In this document: in pieces, positions 33,820 through 46,099 of the stretch
Position numbering within the stretch: the first letter of the stretch is position 1
How the letters are laid out: each line of letters opens with the position of its first letter
DNA from: Daedaleopsis sinensis
Taxonomy: Eukaryota > Basidiomycota > Agaricomycetes > Polyporales > Polyporaceae
NCBI GenBank assembly: GCA_033807695.1
Contig: CM066300.1
Location: 3,658,001-3,722,000, forward strand
Reading direction: 5' to 3'
Length of the DNA: 64,000 bases
The notes under the pieces: generated by a model
What the model saw: only the letters and a program-made list of their open reading frames with translations
The model's database searches: none
What the model was told of the DNA's origin: nothing
Made by a program: the position numbers and the translations under genes

Positions 33820-36289
33820 CGCGAGGATATATGGCGATAGGGACGTATGAGCAGGACAAGTTGAACAAGTTGAAGAGTTGAAAGGAAACCCCGGGCTAGA
33901 AATCTCAGAGAGGAAGGATTGGACCGATGTCCTTGAGACTCAGGTCCTCCCAGCGTATATATGCCCGATGTGGCTGGGTGACGTCTGTAGAAACCAGGCA
34001 TCTGCGATATTTGGGAGACCTATGCATGAGGAGATGCCGAGAATTACTTGTTGTCACAGTGCAGTCAGGATCGCGACGGAACAAGCAGTGTCGGGACGCC
34101 TATCCGGAAATCGTGTGCAAGCCATGATAGGAATGCAAAGACACCCCGCTGCGCACCGGAGTGTCTTGACAAGAGTCAAATGGAGTCGACGGAGAGCGCA
34201 GGAGAAACATCTTCCGCGGGGCATGAGTCAGGGAAAGCGTCGCGGGCGGGGTTGGATGTGGTAAAACTGGTGATCCCCAGAAGTTGAGCTCCCAGCGACG
34301 GCGGACACACGTCTGTTGGAGTTTCCCGTCAGTGTCCTAGGATTTACACGTGTAATTTCCTTGCCTCCATACCTTTGGTCCCGCGGGCTATTCATGCTAT
34401 GTGGTTCCCAATTTGCTATGCCGGAACGTCAAAGAGCTAGTACAATATAGATAGACAGCGATCAACTAACCGTGCGATGTGCAATGCAAATTGCTCTGCA
34501 ACGCTCGGACAGAAGCACGAGCGGATGAGGTGTGTGATCTGTGGATGGCTAGGCGAGCGTGCCAGATGGTGGCTGCAAAGCGCCCGCCGTGAGTTGGAGT
34601 ACAAACCGCGACCACGCAACGTACGACCTATCGGAACGCCGGGGAGTATCTGGATAACATCAGGACGCATAGCAGCATGCTATTGCCTAATCAAAACCGC
34701 AAGAGATGGGAGCGCATCAGCTTAACGCGCTGCATTCGAAGATGGTGCGAGGTCGTTATTTTACGGTTTAGGCCTGCGCTGACACCCACTGGTTGTGGGC
34801 GCAGGGCGGTGTAACTGAAGAGATACCTACTGCGCTATGGTGCTGTCAATCTGGATGGGTCGGCCGAAAATCAGTCACAGGCAATCCATTTTGGGAAGGT
34901 AAGAAAGAACAAGGACAGCTGCGAGCAGCGCACTCAAGTTCCGTAAAAGCTACTTAGAAATGGCAGAGAAATGGTTTGTCGGATCCTGGGCATCCGGTAT
35001 CTCAGCGGTTTGCCGTAAGTGTACCGTATGTGGAGGATCACATCCGTGACGAGCAATTACTTCCTTGAAATTGTTGCTCTGGGAAGGAACCCCGGTACCA
35101 CCACACAGGAGTAGTCATCCGATACCGCCGCAACACAGGAAAGCATTTCTCGAGCACTGCGCTCTGTAGAATCTCGCTTAATGATAGAAGATCCAGTGCT
35201 CTTTAATGGGTTCCCAAGGATGGGATCCGGGACCATCGTTCGGCGTCTCGCTGCGGTGTGTGACGGAAGAATGCTGATACTTAGTGTAGACGAGGTGGTC
35301 GAGACACCGGGCGAATCAAAGGGTAGGAGGCATGCGGAAGCAGTATAGATGAGTACGTTCAAGCTCAACTATGGCCACGGACTACTGTCCGCGCTCCGAT
35401 GGGCGGACATTACGAGTAACGCCAACAAGGAAAGGTAACAAAACGCATTGGATCGTTCAAGTAGCAACTACGGGTGTGGTCTCGACGAGGACGCCAAAAG
35501 ACAATGTCTAGGACGCGGGTTTGTGTCTCAAGAGCGCGCAACGATGCCCGCACACCATGACAGTATGGCTGACATCGGTGCTCGCAATCGAGTCAACGGC
35601 TAGGATAGAAACCGGCACAGGGTAATCTGCTCACAATCGGGTCCTTGGGACGAGGATGGTTTGGAAACGTATGTGTCATCGCATCGCAGCCACGGTTGCG
35701 GCGATAGCAGCAGTTGTACGCTTCGGAGCTTTGCAAGCGAGGCGAGTCACCGGTACATCGAACCGACACGGAGCTTGAGGATCACGGTGCGCCAGAGTCC
35801 TTGGGTCTCATTCGGACCGAGGACAGTGAATCTAGAGACGTCTCTCACAGGAGACGAGTCAGAAAACGATGGGCATGGATGAGTATACAAGCATATATCG
35901 AGATGCGCTGCGCACCATCCAGGAAGCTGTTATCGGCGGAGGATATATCTAGTCCTGAGATGGTGAGGTCTTCTGATCATGGAGAAAGTGCTCGGGAGAT
36001 TAAACGAACCGAAGGATAGTGTGCAAGTGTGTCTAGATTGCGAGGAATATAGATTCGTATAAGGGGGGGGGGGCTATCAACAGAGTCGAGGGAGGCACAA
36101 GAAGAGGCTGATAGAAAACAAAACGTGCAGCGTTGAGTAGAAAGATCGCTGGACCAGGGCAGCTCGGTGGGGATTGCCGGCGGGAGGGCCGGGTCTGGGT
36201 GGAGGGACGGTGATGGCGGCGCCGGCCGGGAACGAGAATGGGAACCTCCGACGGGGACCGCTGTCAGGAGATCGCGGAGGAGGTCGACC
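33820..36289. other. 2.5 kb gene-poor right end of the dsRBD island
   Basis: I recognise no gene. A minus-strand frame at 35057-35368 contains a helix-2-like string, GSSIIKRDSTERSAREML, that lines up with the dsRBD helix of copy A. Neither the frame upstream nor the splice sites can be reconciled with a full domain. A run of ten G lies near 36062-36071. Confidence 0.35.
33956..33962 (-). promoter_or_regulatory. Putative TATA element of dsRBD copy C
   Basis: GGCATATATACGC on the minus strand lies about 137 bases before the copy C start codon. Comparable elements precede copies A and B. Confidence 0.35.
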
Positions 36290-36625
36290 ATCAACCGTCC
36301 CACTGCCAGTCGTCGCCATCGCCCGCCCCCCCTGCTCTCTTCCTTCCCGCCATCTCCCTCCTTCTCCTGCCGCCCGCCCCCCGTTGGCGCACCCCTCGTC
36401 CTCTCCGTCCAAGTCCCGACATATCTAGCCCTTGCTAGCCTTGTCGGTTCCCACGAATCTTTCCATCATATTCTGCCCTTCTCCTCAGCTTCCGCTCCTC
36501 GCACGGTCTGTTTTCCCTCTTCCTCCTCCTCAGCGGCCCTCTCACGCCTTCTCTTCCCCGCTCTTCCCTCAGACACTCGTCGGGCCATCCTACGCCGCTC
36601 CGTTTCTTGTTCAATCATCAAAACC
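36290..36625 (+). promoter_or_regulatory. Pyrimidine-rich promoter/5' leader of the G-beta gene
   Basis: From about 36310 to the start codon the plus strand is strongly C/T-rich (for example TCTTCCTCCTCCTC near 36516). Such tracts are common just upstream of highly expressed fungal genes. Several open frames cross it only because it is stop-poor. Confidence 0.45.
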
Positions 36626-37896
36626 ATGTCCCAGTCACCCCAGGGAGACATCCAGGAGCGCATTGCCGCAGCGCGGCGTGAGGCAGAGAGTTTGAAGGAG
36701 AAAATCCGCGCGAAGAGGGAGTCTTCGGCCGATACATCCTGTTAGTACCAGTCTCATTCGCTCTCTGTGCATCACTGACCAACACGGGGTTCAGTGCGAG
36801 CTATGGCGAACGAAGTGCCTGCCTTGCCCCGTGTCGTCATGCGTCCCCGTCGCGCTCTCCGTGGTCACCTTGCGAAGATCTACGCAATGCACTGGGCCAC
36901 TGACCGCCGTCATCTCGTATCTGCGTCGCAGGACGGAAAGCTCATCGTCTGGGACGCCTACACTACTAACAAGGTCCACGCTATCCCCCTCCGCTCTAGT
37001 TGGGTCATGACTTGCGCCTACTCCCCCTCTGGCAACTTCGTCGCGTGCGGCGGACTCGACAACATCTGCTCCATCTACAACCTCCACTCCAAGGAGGGTA
37101 ACAATGTCAAGGGTGCCCGTGAGCTCAGTGCCCACTCTGGTTACCTCAGTTGCTGCCGTTTCCTCAACGACCGCCAAATCGTCACCAGCTCTGGCGACAT
37201 GACCTGCATGTTGTGGGACATTGAGGCTGGTGTCCGGGTGGTTGAGTTCAGCGACCATACCGGTGATGTGATGAGGTAAGTGACGCGCTTGTCGGCTTGC
37301 CCACATCGGACCAATCTGACCACACGTCTATCAGCTTGTCTCTAGGCCCAAACCAGAACGTCTTTGTTTCTGGTGCTTGTGATGCGACTGCGAAGCTTTG
37401 GGATATCCGTAGCGGCAAGGCCACCCAGACCTTCACTGGTCACGAATCCGATATCAACGCCGTCAGGTCAGTGTTATTGGCTCGATCCTCAGACAGTGGT
37501 ACTGACAATCAACAGCTTCTTCCCCAACGGAGATGCGTTCGCCACCGGGTCTGATGACGCGTCGTGCCGTCTCTTTGACATTCGTGCTGACCGGGAGCTC
37601 AACGCCTTCACGCACGACAACATCTTGTGTGGTATCACGTCTGTCGCGTTCAGCATCTCTGGTCGCATCCTCTTCGGTGGCTACGATGACTGGACGTGCA
37701 ACGTGTGGGACACCCTCAAGGGTGAGCGGGTCGGGGTGTTGACCGGCCACGAGAACCGTGTCAGCTGCCTCGGTGTCAGTTCTGACGGTATGGCTCTGTG
37801 CACGGGTAGTTGGGACAGCACGCTCAGGGTACGTCTGATACTTTGAGACATATTGAACGTCGACACTCACCTGTTTTTACTCAGGTCTGGGCGTAA
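36626..37896 (+). CDS. GPB1: Heterotrimeric G protein beta subunit
   Basis: This WD40 propeller protein pairs with G-gamma and signals in pheromone and nutrient response pathways. The start at 36626 gives [20 protein letters not shown], the N-terminal coiled coil that binds G-gamma. Seven WD repeats follow, including [66 protein letters not shown] and [20 protein letters not shown]. It ends in WDSTLRVWA and stop at 37894-37896. Introns by my reading: 36741-36794, 37276-37334, 37467-37515 and 37829-37884, all with consensus ends. The length (about 350 residues) is the family norm. Confidence 0.96.
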
Positions 37897-38511
37897 GAGA
37901 TCAACTAGGGACGCTGGGGATCGTCCATCATACCCTTGCACTCTTGCACTCTCGCGATGTATCTTCGCCATCGGTCGTGATGACCTCTATATCGATATAT
38001 ATGTCCTTCTCATACGGTAGCTCTTCCTTCTCCGTACCTGCTCCTTTTGGACGCCATTGAGTCTGTCGTTACGCATTACCCCTCGTACACTCATTTCCAC
38101 CGCCGACTCGGGGTGGCATGCATGTCGTGACATAATTGTCTTATATCTCCTACATGAGGGCCCCGTTCCTACCTTCTGTTGCTCTTTTCACTGTTATTAT
38201 TTCCCCCTCTCTGACTCGTCCACTGGTTCTCGTAGCAGCTAGCAATACAGTTCCTATGCCGTTCAAAGCCTGCCTGACTATTGCTCAAGATATGCCCGCT
38301 GTCGTTAGCAACAGTTGAGGTCTGCGTGCCTATGTCTTATGCATAATGCTGGGAATACTGCGCTATGCTCACGGCCTGATACACATAAAGTAAGCGCCGA
38401 CAGTACACGTCCCCGTTACTGCTCGCGTTACTCCTGCACTTTACCATCTGCACTACTAGTACTCCGGCACCTCCTGGCTCACTCACGCGACCAAAACAAT
38501 TGACAAATCAG
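37897..38511. other. Spacer: 3' UTR of G-beta and promoter of the golgin-like gene
   Basis: About 600 bases between two genes on the same strand. There is a TATATCGATATATATG stretch near 37987-38002. No coding signal is seen. Confidence 0.4.
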
Positions 38512-41500
38512 ATGTCTGAAGCTGACCGCGCCGCAAAAGCAGCTCGCGCGAGGGCGATGGTCTGTCTCTGACAGCTGGGTTCCCGAAGCTACGTATGCTT
38601 ACTCTCGGTCGTGCTCTAGCTCAAGAAGAGGCAAGCACAGAAGGTCGCTGAAGCCGGTGGAGGCCCTCCAAGTCCGCGCGTCGCGTCCCCTGCTCCACGG
38701 ATCGCATCTCCGAGCCCAGCACCTTCCAGGACGTACTCCCCCGCCCCATCCACCACGGCAACGCTTGTTGAGCCTCCTCCGTCTGCGCCACTCCAGAGCC
38801 CGGCGAATGCACACGCCCACCCTCCGCAGGAGAAGCAGGAGAACAGCGTGGCTGATTTGTGAGTGCACGAACTTGTCGTGTCGAACAGAGCGGCGCAGCT
38901 CACCGGGCCGGGCTCCTCGGCAATGGTGCTGGAGAGTAGGTTCTCAGATGCCCCGGTTTCAAATGGGACGGACACTTCGTGGCTCTCGGGGCTCACCCGT
39001 GTTGAAGCGAGCACACCGCCTGCGACAGTAGTCTCTCCTGCACCGCGGTATGCAGCGCATCCTCCGCCACCGCCTGCAGCCACTTCCCCGCTCGCGAACA
39101 ACAGAGAACGAGACGACCTCCGTGCTCTAGTGCGGGATCAGAAGCAGACTATTGAGGCTCTTGAAGCGGAGAAGGCGTCATTAGCGGCAGCGTTCGAACG
39201 TCTTTCACAAGTGGAACAGAGTGCGTAGCCCCCTTCTCCAGATGCCTCGTACCCCCTTTGTTCATAACACACACGCAGAAGCGCGTCAGACTGAAGAGCA
39301 ACTGCAAGTGGAGAAATCACAAAGCGAGGGTCTCAAGAATGCCACCCAAGACCTGGAGGCGAAAGTCGAAGGCCTGTCGCAGCAGACGCATACGCAGGAG
39401 GAGACCATCGCTTCCCTAAGGACAGCCAGAGCAACCCTCGAGAGAGAGATCTCAGAGATGCAGCCAAGTAAGCATCATATGCTCTTGCTGCACAATTGAC
39501 GCATATACTCATGTGGGCCAAGGACTGCAGGGGGCAGCACAGGCACTGAAGGCCGAACAGCAGAACTCCACGAAACTGCAGGAGCAGGTTCAAGACCTGG
39601 ACCAGACCATCCATGAATACTCAGAACAGCTCGAACAGCAGCAACAGACCATATCCCTGCTCGTAGCGGAGAAAGCATCCTTGTCAGCTGCCGTAGAAAG
39701 ACTCGAAAGCGCGGAAACTGGTCCGTGTCATCTCTCTGTGGTGGAAACATATTCTGATCTCTCCAATAGTGTTACACGATACCGAAAGACGGCTGGAGGA
39801 CGAGTTATCTCGCACTGCCAAGCTTCAGGTTCGAGTCTCACAGCTGGAATCAGAAGCAGCCGCGTCTACATCCGAGATCGCTGCGCTCAAGGACACCGAG
39901 AGGGACCTGACGGACAAAACCCGAGACCAGGTACGTCAATTGCTTCCAGGACTATATCGCCTCTTCTCATGTGGCAATATCATGTGGCAATATCATGCGT
40001 TGTATCATATTGTCTCGTATGCGCGCTGGATTATGTGATCTAACTACACCATAGGAACGTGAGATTCAAATACTGAACGGGAGCGTACACGAGCTGCGAG
40101 CTCAGTCTGAAGAGTATCAACGTCGGGTGCGCGAGCTCGAAGAGCAAATCGAGAGCGACGACCGTGCCGAACGTTTGGAAGAGACCCTGAAGAATACCCA
40201 GGACCGCGCGGACGAGCTAGAGTTTCAGCTGTCGAAACTACGTCAGGTAAGGCATATGGGCAGTGTCCAATACGCATTGTTTTGACATGTAATAGGCACA
40301 TGAACATCTGCGAAGCGAACGAGATGGTCTCGCGAATCAAGTGCAGCAGAAGACCTCAGCTGAGGCAGATTGGCAAGCCCAACATGCGGAGGTGGAACGG
40401 CAGCACTTAGCGACCCAGGAGCAGCTATCGTCCGTCATCTCCGAACGAGACAATCTGTTGGGGGAACGCACCGCTCTCCAGACGGAGATCGAGGGAAACA
40501 AAGCCCTTGTCACCGAGCTTCAGCAGAAGCTCGCCGCGCTCGCGTCAGATCTCGCATTGAATGCCCGTCAGCTCAAGCAGGTGCAAGCCGAACTCAGGGC
40601 TGCCAATGCCCGCGCCGACGACGCCGAGAAGACACAGAAGGAGTTACAAGCAGAGGGTATCGGCCTCATGCGGTCGCTTGAAGAGATGCGCCCCAAGATT
40701 GTCGAGCTTACGGACGAGAAGCTGATGCTCAGCGACAAGGCCGAAAGCCTGGAGAAGACGGTCCAAGCGCGCGACGGAGTCATTGCCCAGCTAGAAGCGG
40801 CTCTCGAGGAGCTGCGGGACGAGAAGACATCCGTGGAACGCGAGCGGGATGGCCTGAAGAGCGCGTTGGAGAAGGAACGCAGTGCGCTCCAGAAGGATTC
40901 AACGGAGCTCCAGAGAGCCTACTCGGACCTGCAATCCGAGCTCACCAGCGCGCGCAAGACAGTCTCCGACCTCGAGGACGAGCGGGCGAAACTGCGTCTG
41001 GTCTCCAATTCAAACGTCGACGAGATCCGCCGGCTCACGGACACCCTCCAGTCCCAGTCGACGCAGCTCAGCAGTCTCCGCAGCGAGCTCGGGGAGCGCA
41101 CACAAGCACAGACCGAGGCGCAGGAGATCCTGGGGCGCGCACAGGCGGACGTGGAGGCCCTCCGCGCCGAGCAGTCGCAGAAGGACGCGGAGCTGGAGCG
41201 GCTCCGCGCAGCGACCTCGGCGCCCCCCTCGCGCGCGGGGGCGAACGGCCACGCGCAGTCGCAGTCGCAGTCGCACCCGCTCGACGAGGAGATGCTCAGC
41301 GCGCTCAGGCAGCAGCACGCGCTCGAGCTCTCCGCCGCGCACTCGCGCGTCCGCGCGCTCGACACGGCCGTGTTCGACGCGGAGGCGCTGGTGCACACGC
41401 TCCAGCGGCAGGTGTCCGTCCTCGAGAACGAGCTCGCGCAGCTCCGCCTCGCGCGCCCGTCCTCGCGCAACTCGGCGCACGCACACGCGCCGCCGTCGTC

Positions 41501-41915
41501 CTCACTGCCCAGGCGGCCGTCGAACCGGGCCGTGGACCCTTCCGACGAGCTGCGCAGGGCGTCGTTCCACTCGCACCGGCCGGGCGCGGCGTCGCCCCCC
41601 GCGACGCTCTCCGCCTTCGAGGGCCTGTCGCCCGAGGCGCGGCACAAGCGCAAGGTGAGCCTGAGCATGCTCAAGGCGCGCATCGACAGCGAGGTCGCCG
41701 CGTCGAACCACGCCCCGACTCGCGGCGCGTGGGGCGGCTCCGCGTCCCCCGCGTCCAGGCCTGGCGGGCTCCCCGCTGTGGTCGAGCCCCCGTCGCAGCC
41801 TGCGACCCCCCCGCCGCATACGCATACCCATTCGTCCGCGAAGCGGCCCATCTTCATGGACGAGTCCCACATTTTCTGGTGCCATTCGTGTCAGGGCGAT
41901 CTCGTCGTGCTGTGA
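38512..41915 (+). CDS. Golgin-like long coiled-coil protein
   Basis: The start at 38512 gives MSEADRAAKAARARAM and, after an intron, LKKRQAQKVAEAG. A short basic LKK helix at the very N-terminus followed by a Pro/Ser-rich spacer resembles GM130/Bug1-type golgins. From about 39090 to 41450 the protein is an almost unbroken heptad-rich coiled coil (LEAEKASLAAAFERLSQVEQ; LEERLDDELSRTAKLQVRV type segments). A basic, Ser/Pro-rich tail follows, with a small conserved-looking helix (RHKRKVSLSMLKARIDSEVA). The end, MDESHIFWCHSCQGDLVVL, is Cys-containing and unusual for a disordered tail, so it may be a binding motif. Several introns cut the first half; the last exon starts near 40297. Golgi tethering is an inference from layout only; other coiled-coil families remain possible. 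Confidence 0.6.
39968..39993 (+). repeat. Two tandem copies of a 13-base unit in an intron
   Basis: CATGTGGCAATAT occurs twice in direct contact (39968-39980 and 39981-39993) inside an intron of the golgin-like gene. It is a recent small tandem duplication with no coding effect. Confidence 0.8.
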
Positions 41916-42303
41916 CATTTCGCTATTATCATTTCCGTTCACATTTCCGCCTCTCCGTTTCGTTTCGTTTCGTCGTTCGTTCTCCGGCCCCTTGGGACAC
42001 AGCACGCTAGCCACCGTCGGTTTGGTTTCGGTTTGGGACCGCCAGAGAAGCCATTGGTATTGATAATATACAAGATAATGTACGCAACGTAGGGATGCAT
42101 GGCCGGCGTGCGTGCGCGCGGCGCTGTCACAGTCGGGATTACAAGGGGCTAGTAAGGTATAGTATATAAACATGGGGTCCGGAGCACACGCACACACACA
42201 GTATAGGAGAAGGTTCCGTGAAAGTCGTGACAGATGCGTCGCAATGCCAAAGAGACGTTACTAATAGAGATGTGTGAATATACATACACAGGGACGACGG
42301 TCA
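41916..42303. other. 3' spacer between two convergent genes
   Basis: Holds the two 3' UTRs. A CACACACACACA run lies near 42188-42199, and a TTTCGTTTCGTTTCG triplet repeat near 41960-41973. Nothing else is seen. Confidence 0.4.
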
Positions 42304-45300
42304 TCAGGCGGTGAGGCTCGCCCGCTTCGTCTTCAGCGACACGAGCTTCTGCTGTAGATCCTGTGGACGGGGGCGGGGGGTCAGCCGGGATCGACAGGGA
42401 CGCAACGGGACGCATGCGCGCGGCACAGCACAAGACGAGAGAGAGAGACCATCAGACGTACCCTGACTTCATCGGGCTTGAGCGTGCCCCTCCCGCTCTC
42501 CTCCTCGAGGCCCTTCTCGATGCTGTCGAGGATCTCGCCCATGAGGTCGCGGTAGGCGACCCCGAAGAAGTGCGTGAGCTTCGCGGCGCGCCGGCGGCGC
42601 TGCTGGAAGGACGGCTCGGGCGGCGTGGGCGTCGGCGCGCCGAGCACGCTGAGCTCGGACGAGAAGGATGCGATGGACACGCGCGAGGGCAGCGAGCGGC
42701 GGCGCTCCGGCTTGCTCGTGAAGCCGATGCTCGTCGGCGTGGCGACGGCGCAGTCGTCACGCACGGGCGACGCCGCCGCGTTCGCGGACGAGGATGCGCC
42801 CGGGGAGGCGAACTGGTAGTCGTACTCGTCCCCCGTCTTGTAGCTGTGGTCCCCGGTGAGGTAGTCGTGGAGCTCCGCCAGCGATTCCTTGTCATCCTGT
42901 GAAGGGCGTGTGAACGTCGGACGCGGCTGGGGCAGCGGAAGGCAGCAGCGGACGGACTTACCCTGTCGATGATGTCGTTGAGCGAGTTGAGCGAGTGCCG
43001 GTAGTGCAGGTATATGGGGGACTGCGTGACGCTCAGGAGGCCGTCGTCGTGCGCGTCGTCGATGAGAGGCTGCGACGAGTCGCTCGTCCCGGGGCGCTTT
43101 TTGCTCTTCGCCTTGGACGACGGCCCCGCGGGGGAGGTCGTGAAGCGGAACGCTGGGGTACCGGGGTTCCTGCCACTGGGCGAGCTTTTCAGGGAGGGGG
43201 AGGGCTGCCGGACAACGGCGATGTTTGGCGAGGAGGCGACAGGAGCGCGGGTGTGGTATAGCGTTTGTGGGGGAGCCACACCGAACATCTGGGCCGGGCA
43301 ATATGATCAGCACGCCCGCATACACATTGTGTGTGGTACATCCGAGGGGCGAGCAGAGGACAGAGAACGACGCTCACCTTCTCCATCTTCACCGCGCGAC
43401 GGACGTTGATCGCCTTCTCTCGCTCGTTGAGCTCCTCCTTGAGCCGGTCAATGTCGTCGGACCACGTGCGAGAGAACTCGGCAGCAGAGCTGCTCCTGCG
43501 TCTCCTCATCTTTGCCTTGCGGATGTCGTCGTCGGCGTCGGGGGCGTTGAATGCGGGCGGCGGGAGCGGGGCGCCCTCGTCGAGAGGGCCGAGGACGAGG
43601 TGTGGGGGGACGCGAGAACCGAGGAAGCGGTGGAGCTTCGCGAGCTTTTCACGTTTGCGACGGCGCTCGTCCTCTGCCTGCTGGTCGGAGGAGACGCTCT
43701 CCGCCAACGAGGCTGTGGACGAGAACGGATGGCGTCCCCCGGACGCTTTCGGCGTCTCGACGAGGATCTCCGAGATGCTGTCGACGGCCCCCTCCTCATC
43801 AGACAGGTCCATGAAGGACGTCGGCGACCCGGATCGAGCGCCTGCACGGCCCCGACGGGTCCTGAGGGAGCTCGCCATGTCGCTGGGGGAGCTGCGCTGG
43901 GCAGGGCCGATGTCGATGACCTGGTTGCGGCTGAGGGAGGACATGGAGGGAGCAGACAGGTCCGAGTGCACGAACGAGAAGTCGTCGGGGCTCAAGGGGG
44001 CGGAGTGGCGGCGGGCGGCGAGTGAGACATATCGGGTGCCGTCCGGCGGCGGCCAGACCATGTTGCCGCCGGCGTCGTGGACGGGGGTGCTGTTCGCGAC
44101 GTCATCTGACATGGACACCGCCGGCCTGTGCTGCCGCCGCTTCCCGGCCAAATTCAGCGCGAGCGGGCCCGGGACCGGCATGCACCCGTTCAGCGCGTCC
44201 GCCTCCTGCGGCGGCGCCGACACGGGCGAGATCCCTGGGGGCTGTCCGAACACCTGCGCCAGCTTCCGCGTCGTGCGAATGCGCTCGGCGCGTTCCCTCG
44301 GTGTGAGAGCGTTGGAGGCGGAGAAGGTTGGCAGGCTGGGATCAAGGTCTGCTGCGAACGCGGCCAATGGACTCGCCTTCTGGGCCTGTATCGGCGAGCT
44401 TCTGTTCGCGGACCGGGAACGGTGGCTGAAATCGGGCTTTGGCGCGGTGGGCACTGGCGGTTTCTCTGGCGGGATGAGGCGCTCGAGACGCGGTTTGGAC
44501 GAGCTCGTGCGCGGGGGAGAGGATGAGTGCGAAGAGGACTTGCCGTGACGCGAGTCGGTGCTGGTGCGCGCGTGGGGAGGAGTAGACTGTTCTGTGTGCA
44601 TCGAGGTGGACTTAGCGTTGAACAAGAACTCGGCGGCCAAAGGAGAAAATGTGGGGGACGCAAGGTCGATGAAAGATTCGCTATCGGAAGTCACGGAGGG
44701 CATGGTGGGGTTGTGGGGATAGCGTGCGATGTCAAAGGAATGGTTATTAGAGGACCCGGGGTATATTGTAGAGGAGATAGAGATACGCGGCTCTGCGGCG
44801 GAGGAGGAGGAGGAGGGACGCTCGTGCGAGGAGGAAGAGGATGGGGGAGAGAAGGTAGGGCTGGTCGAGTGTGAGGAGGAAGAGTTGGCGGAGGGTCTTC
44901 TACCGTGGGAATGCCGGGCGCGTGGCGATGGGTTGCTAGTCGCAAGTGGGCTGCCCCTGACTTGAGTGCTCCGTGTCGCGACAGCCGACGGCCTCGTCGC
45001 TGATGCTGATGGCGCACGGCTCTCGCTGAAACCCAGGCGCGAGCAAGGCGGTGACCTCTCCTTCTCCTCCATCGAGCCCATAGAAACTCCTGCAACAAGC
45101 ACCGATTGGCACGCCAGCAGTATATGCGTCCAAGGGAACAGCCTACCTTTCGTATGTCCTGACACGGGCGAGCAAGGTACGCTCGTCGACGGCTTGGATA
45201 TCAGTTCTCCTGCCGTCCTCACGCCCTTGTCTATCATCCGCCGATAGCGCGACGACAGGTCCTCGCTCCCGCTGCTCTTCTTCTGCATCCCGCTCGTGCG

Positions 45301-46099
45301 CCGCGAGTCCATCTCAACGTCACTCATCCGCCTCGCGCTCCGCAGGCCGGAATCTGCAAACATGTTGTTGATGGGGGACTTCGCCTTGCCCAACTTGGTG
45401 ATCTTCTGCAGTCCCGTCAGATAGCGGTTCTGACGCGTCGGACGTGATCCGTCAACTGGGATGACAGGCATCTCTGGGGAAGACGGCAACGATCCTTGGA
45501 AGGAGCTCTGCGGAGAGCTCGTTTCCTCGCCCCGATCGCGGGGAGACCACGGGAAACCCCCGGGTTTTCCGTCGTAGATGTCATCCTGCGCTTGCTCTGC
45601 TAACGACCGTCGTCGGAGGCTGTCGAGCAGGAGCGAATCGGGGCGGATAATGGTCGACAGGCGCGGCCTCGCAGTGGGCCCCTCTGGGGGTGTATCTGGG
45701 GAATTTGAATATGGGGAGGAGAGAGGTGAGTTTGGGATGCGTATCGCCGCAATGGAGACGTCTCCAGACGCGGGGGACACGGAAGATGACCGTCCCTTGC
45801 GGCTATTGGGTCGCGGAGGTGGGGACAAGCCATGGACGGCAGCAGTGCGGGGCGAGGGCACTACACGCCCATTAGAAATGTTGTCAGGTTAGAATTAGGG
45901 TGCGATCAGAGGGAGTGTGCGGCGCACCTGGTGAAGTACTCTCCTCGCCTTCGAATGCAGCATTTAACACCTGGGGTTCGACGATAAACCTCTTCTTTGA
46001 TGTGGGAGACATGGGCGATGGCCCCCGCTCGGGGGCATCGTGGAGCGCGGCTTCGGCAGGCGGGCTTCGTGGGTAAGCAAATTCTTCTCTTGCAATCAT
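42304..46099 (-). CDS. Large disordered protein with a conserved-looking C-terminal helical region (uncharacterised)
   Basis: The start at 46099 (MIAREEFAYPRSPPAEAAL) and a splice near 45929 lead into one very long Ser/Pro-rich exon (VPSPRTAAVHGLSPPPRPNS...). Short ordered islands occur: QNRYLTGLQKITKLGKAKSP, FLGSRVPPHLVLGP, and a charged helix WSDDIDRLKEELNEREKAIN. The last exons encode SLNSLNDIIDR, LAELHDYLTGDHSYKTGDEY and then AAKLTHFFGVAYRDLMGEIL, DSIEKGLEEESGRGTLKPDE, followed by DLQQKLVSLKTKRASLTA and stop at 42304. The C-terminal 60 residues look like a real helical domain, but I cannot name the family. Abundant SP sites suggest regulation by kinases. Five or so introns sit in the 3' part. 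Function unknown. Confidence 0.7.

Noticed and set aside
39825..39850. GGTTCGAGTCTCAC string resembling a tRNA T-loop
   Set aside because: It lies inside a coding exon of the coiled-coil gene (encodes QVRVSQLES), and no matching acceptor or anticodon arms are present around it.
40882..41872. Long Arg/Ser-rich frames on both strands at 41 kb
   Set aside because: Caused by the strong third-base GC bias of the coiled-coil gene; the real frame has regular heptads.
43225..44663. Plus-strand frames of up to 405 codons opposite the disordered protein gene
   Set aside because: The minus-strand frame of 890 codons splices sensibly at both ends; the plus-strand frames are low-complexity mirror frames.
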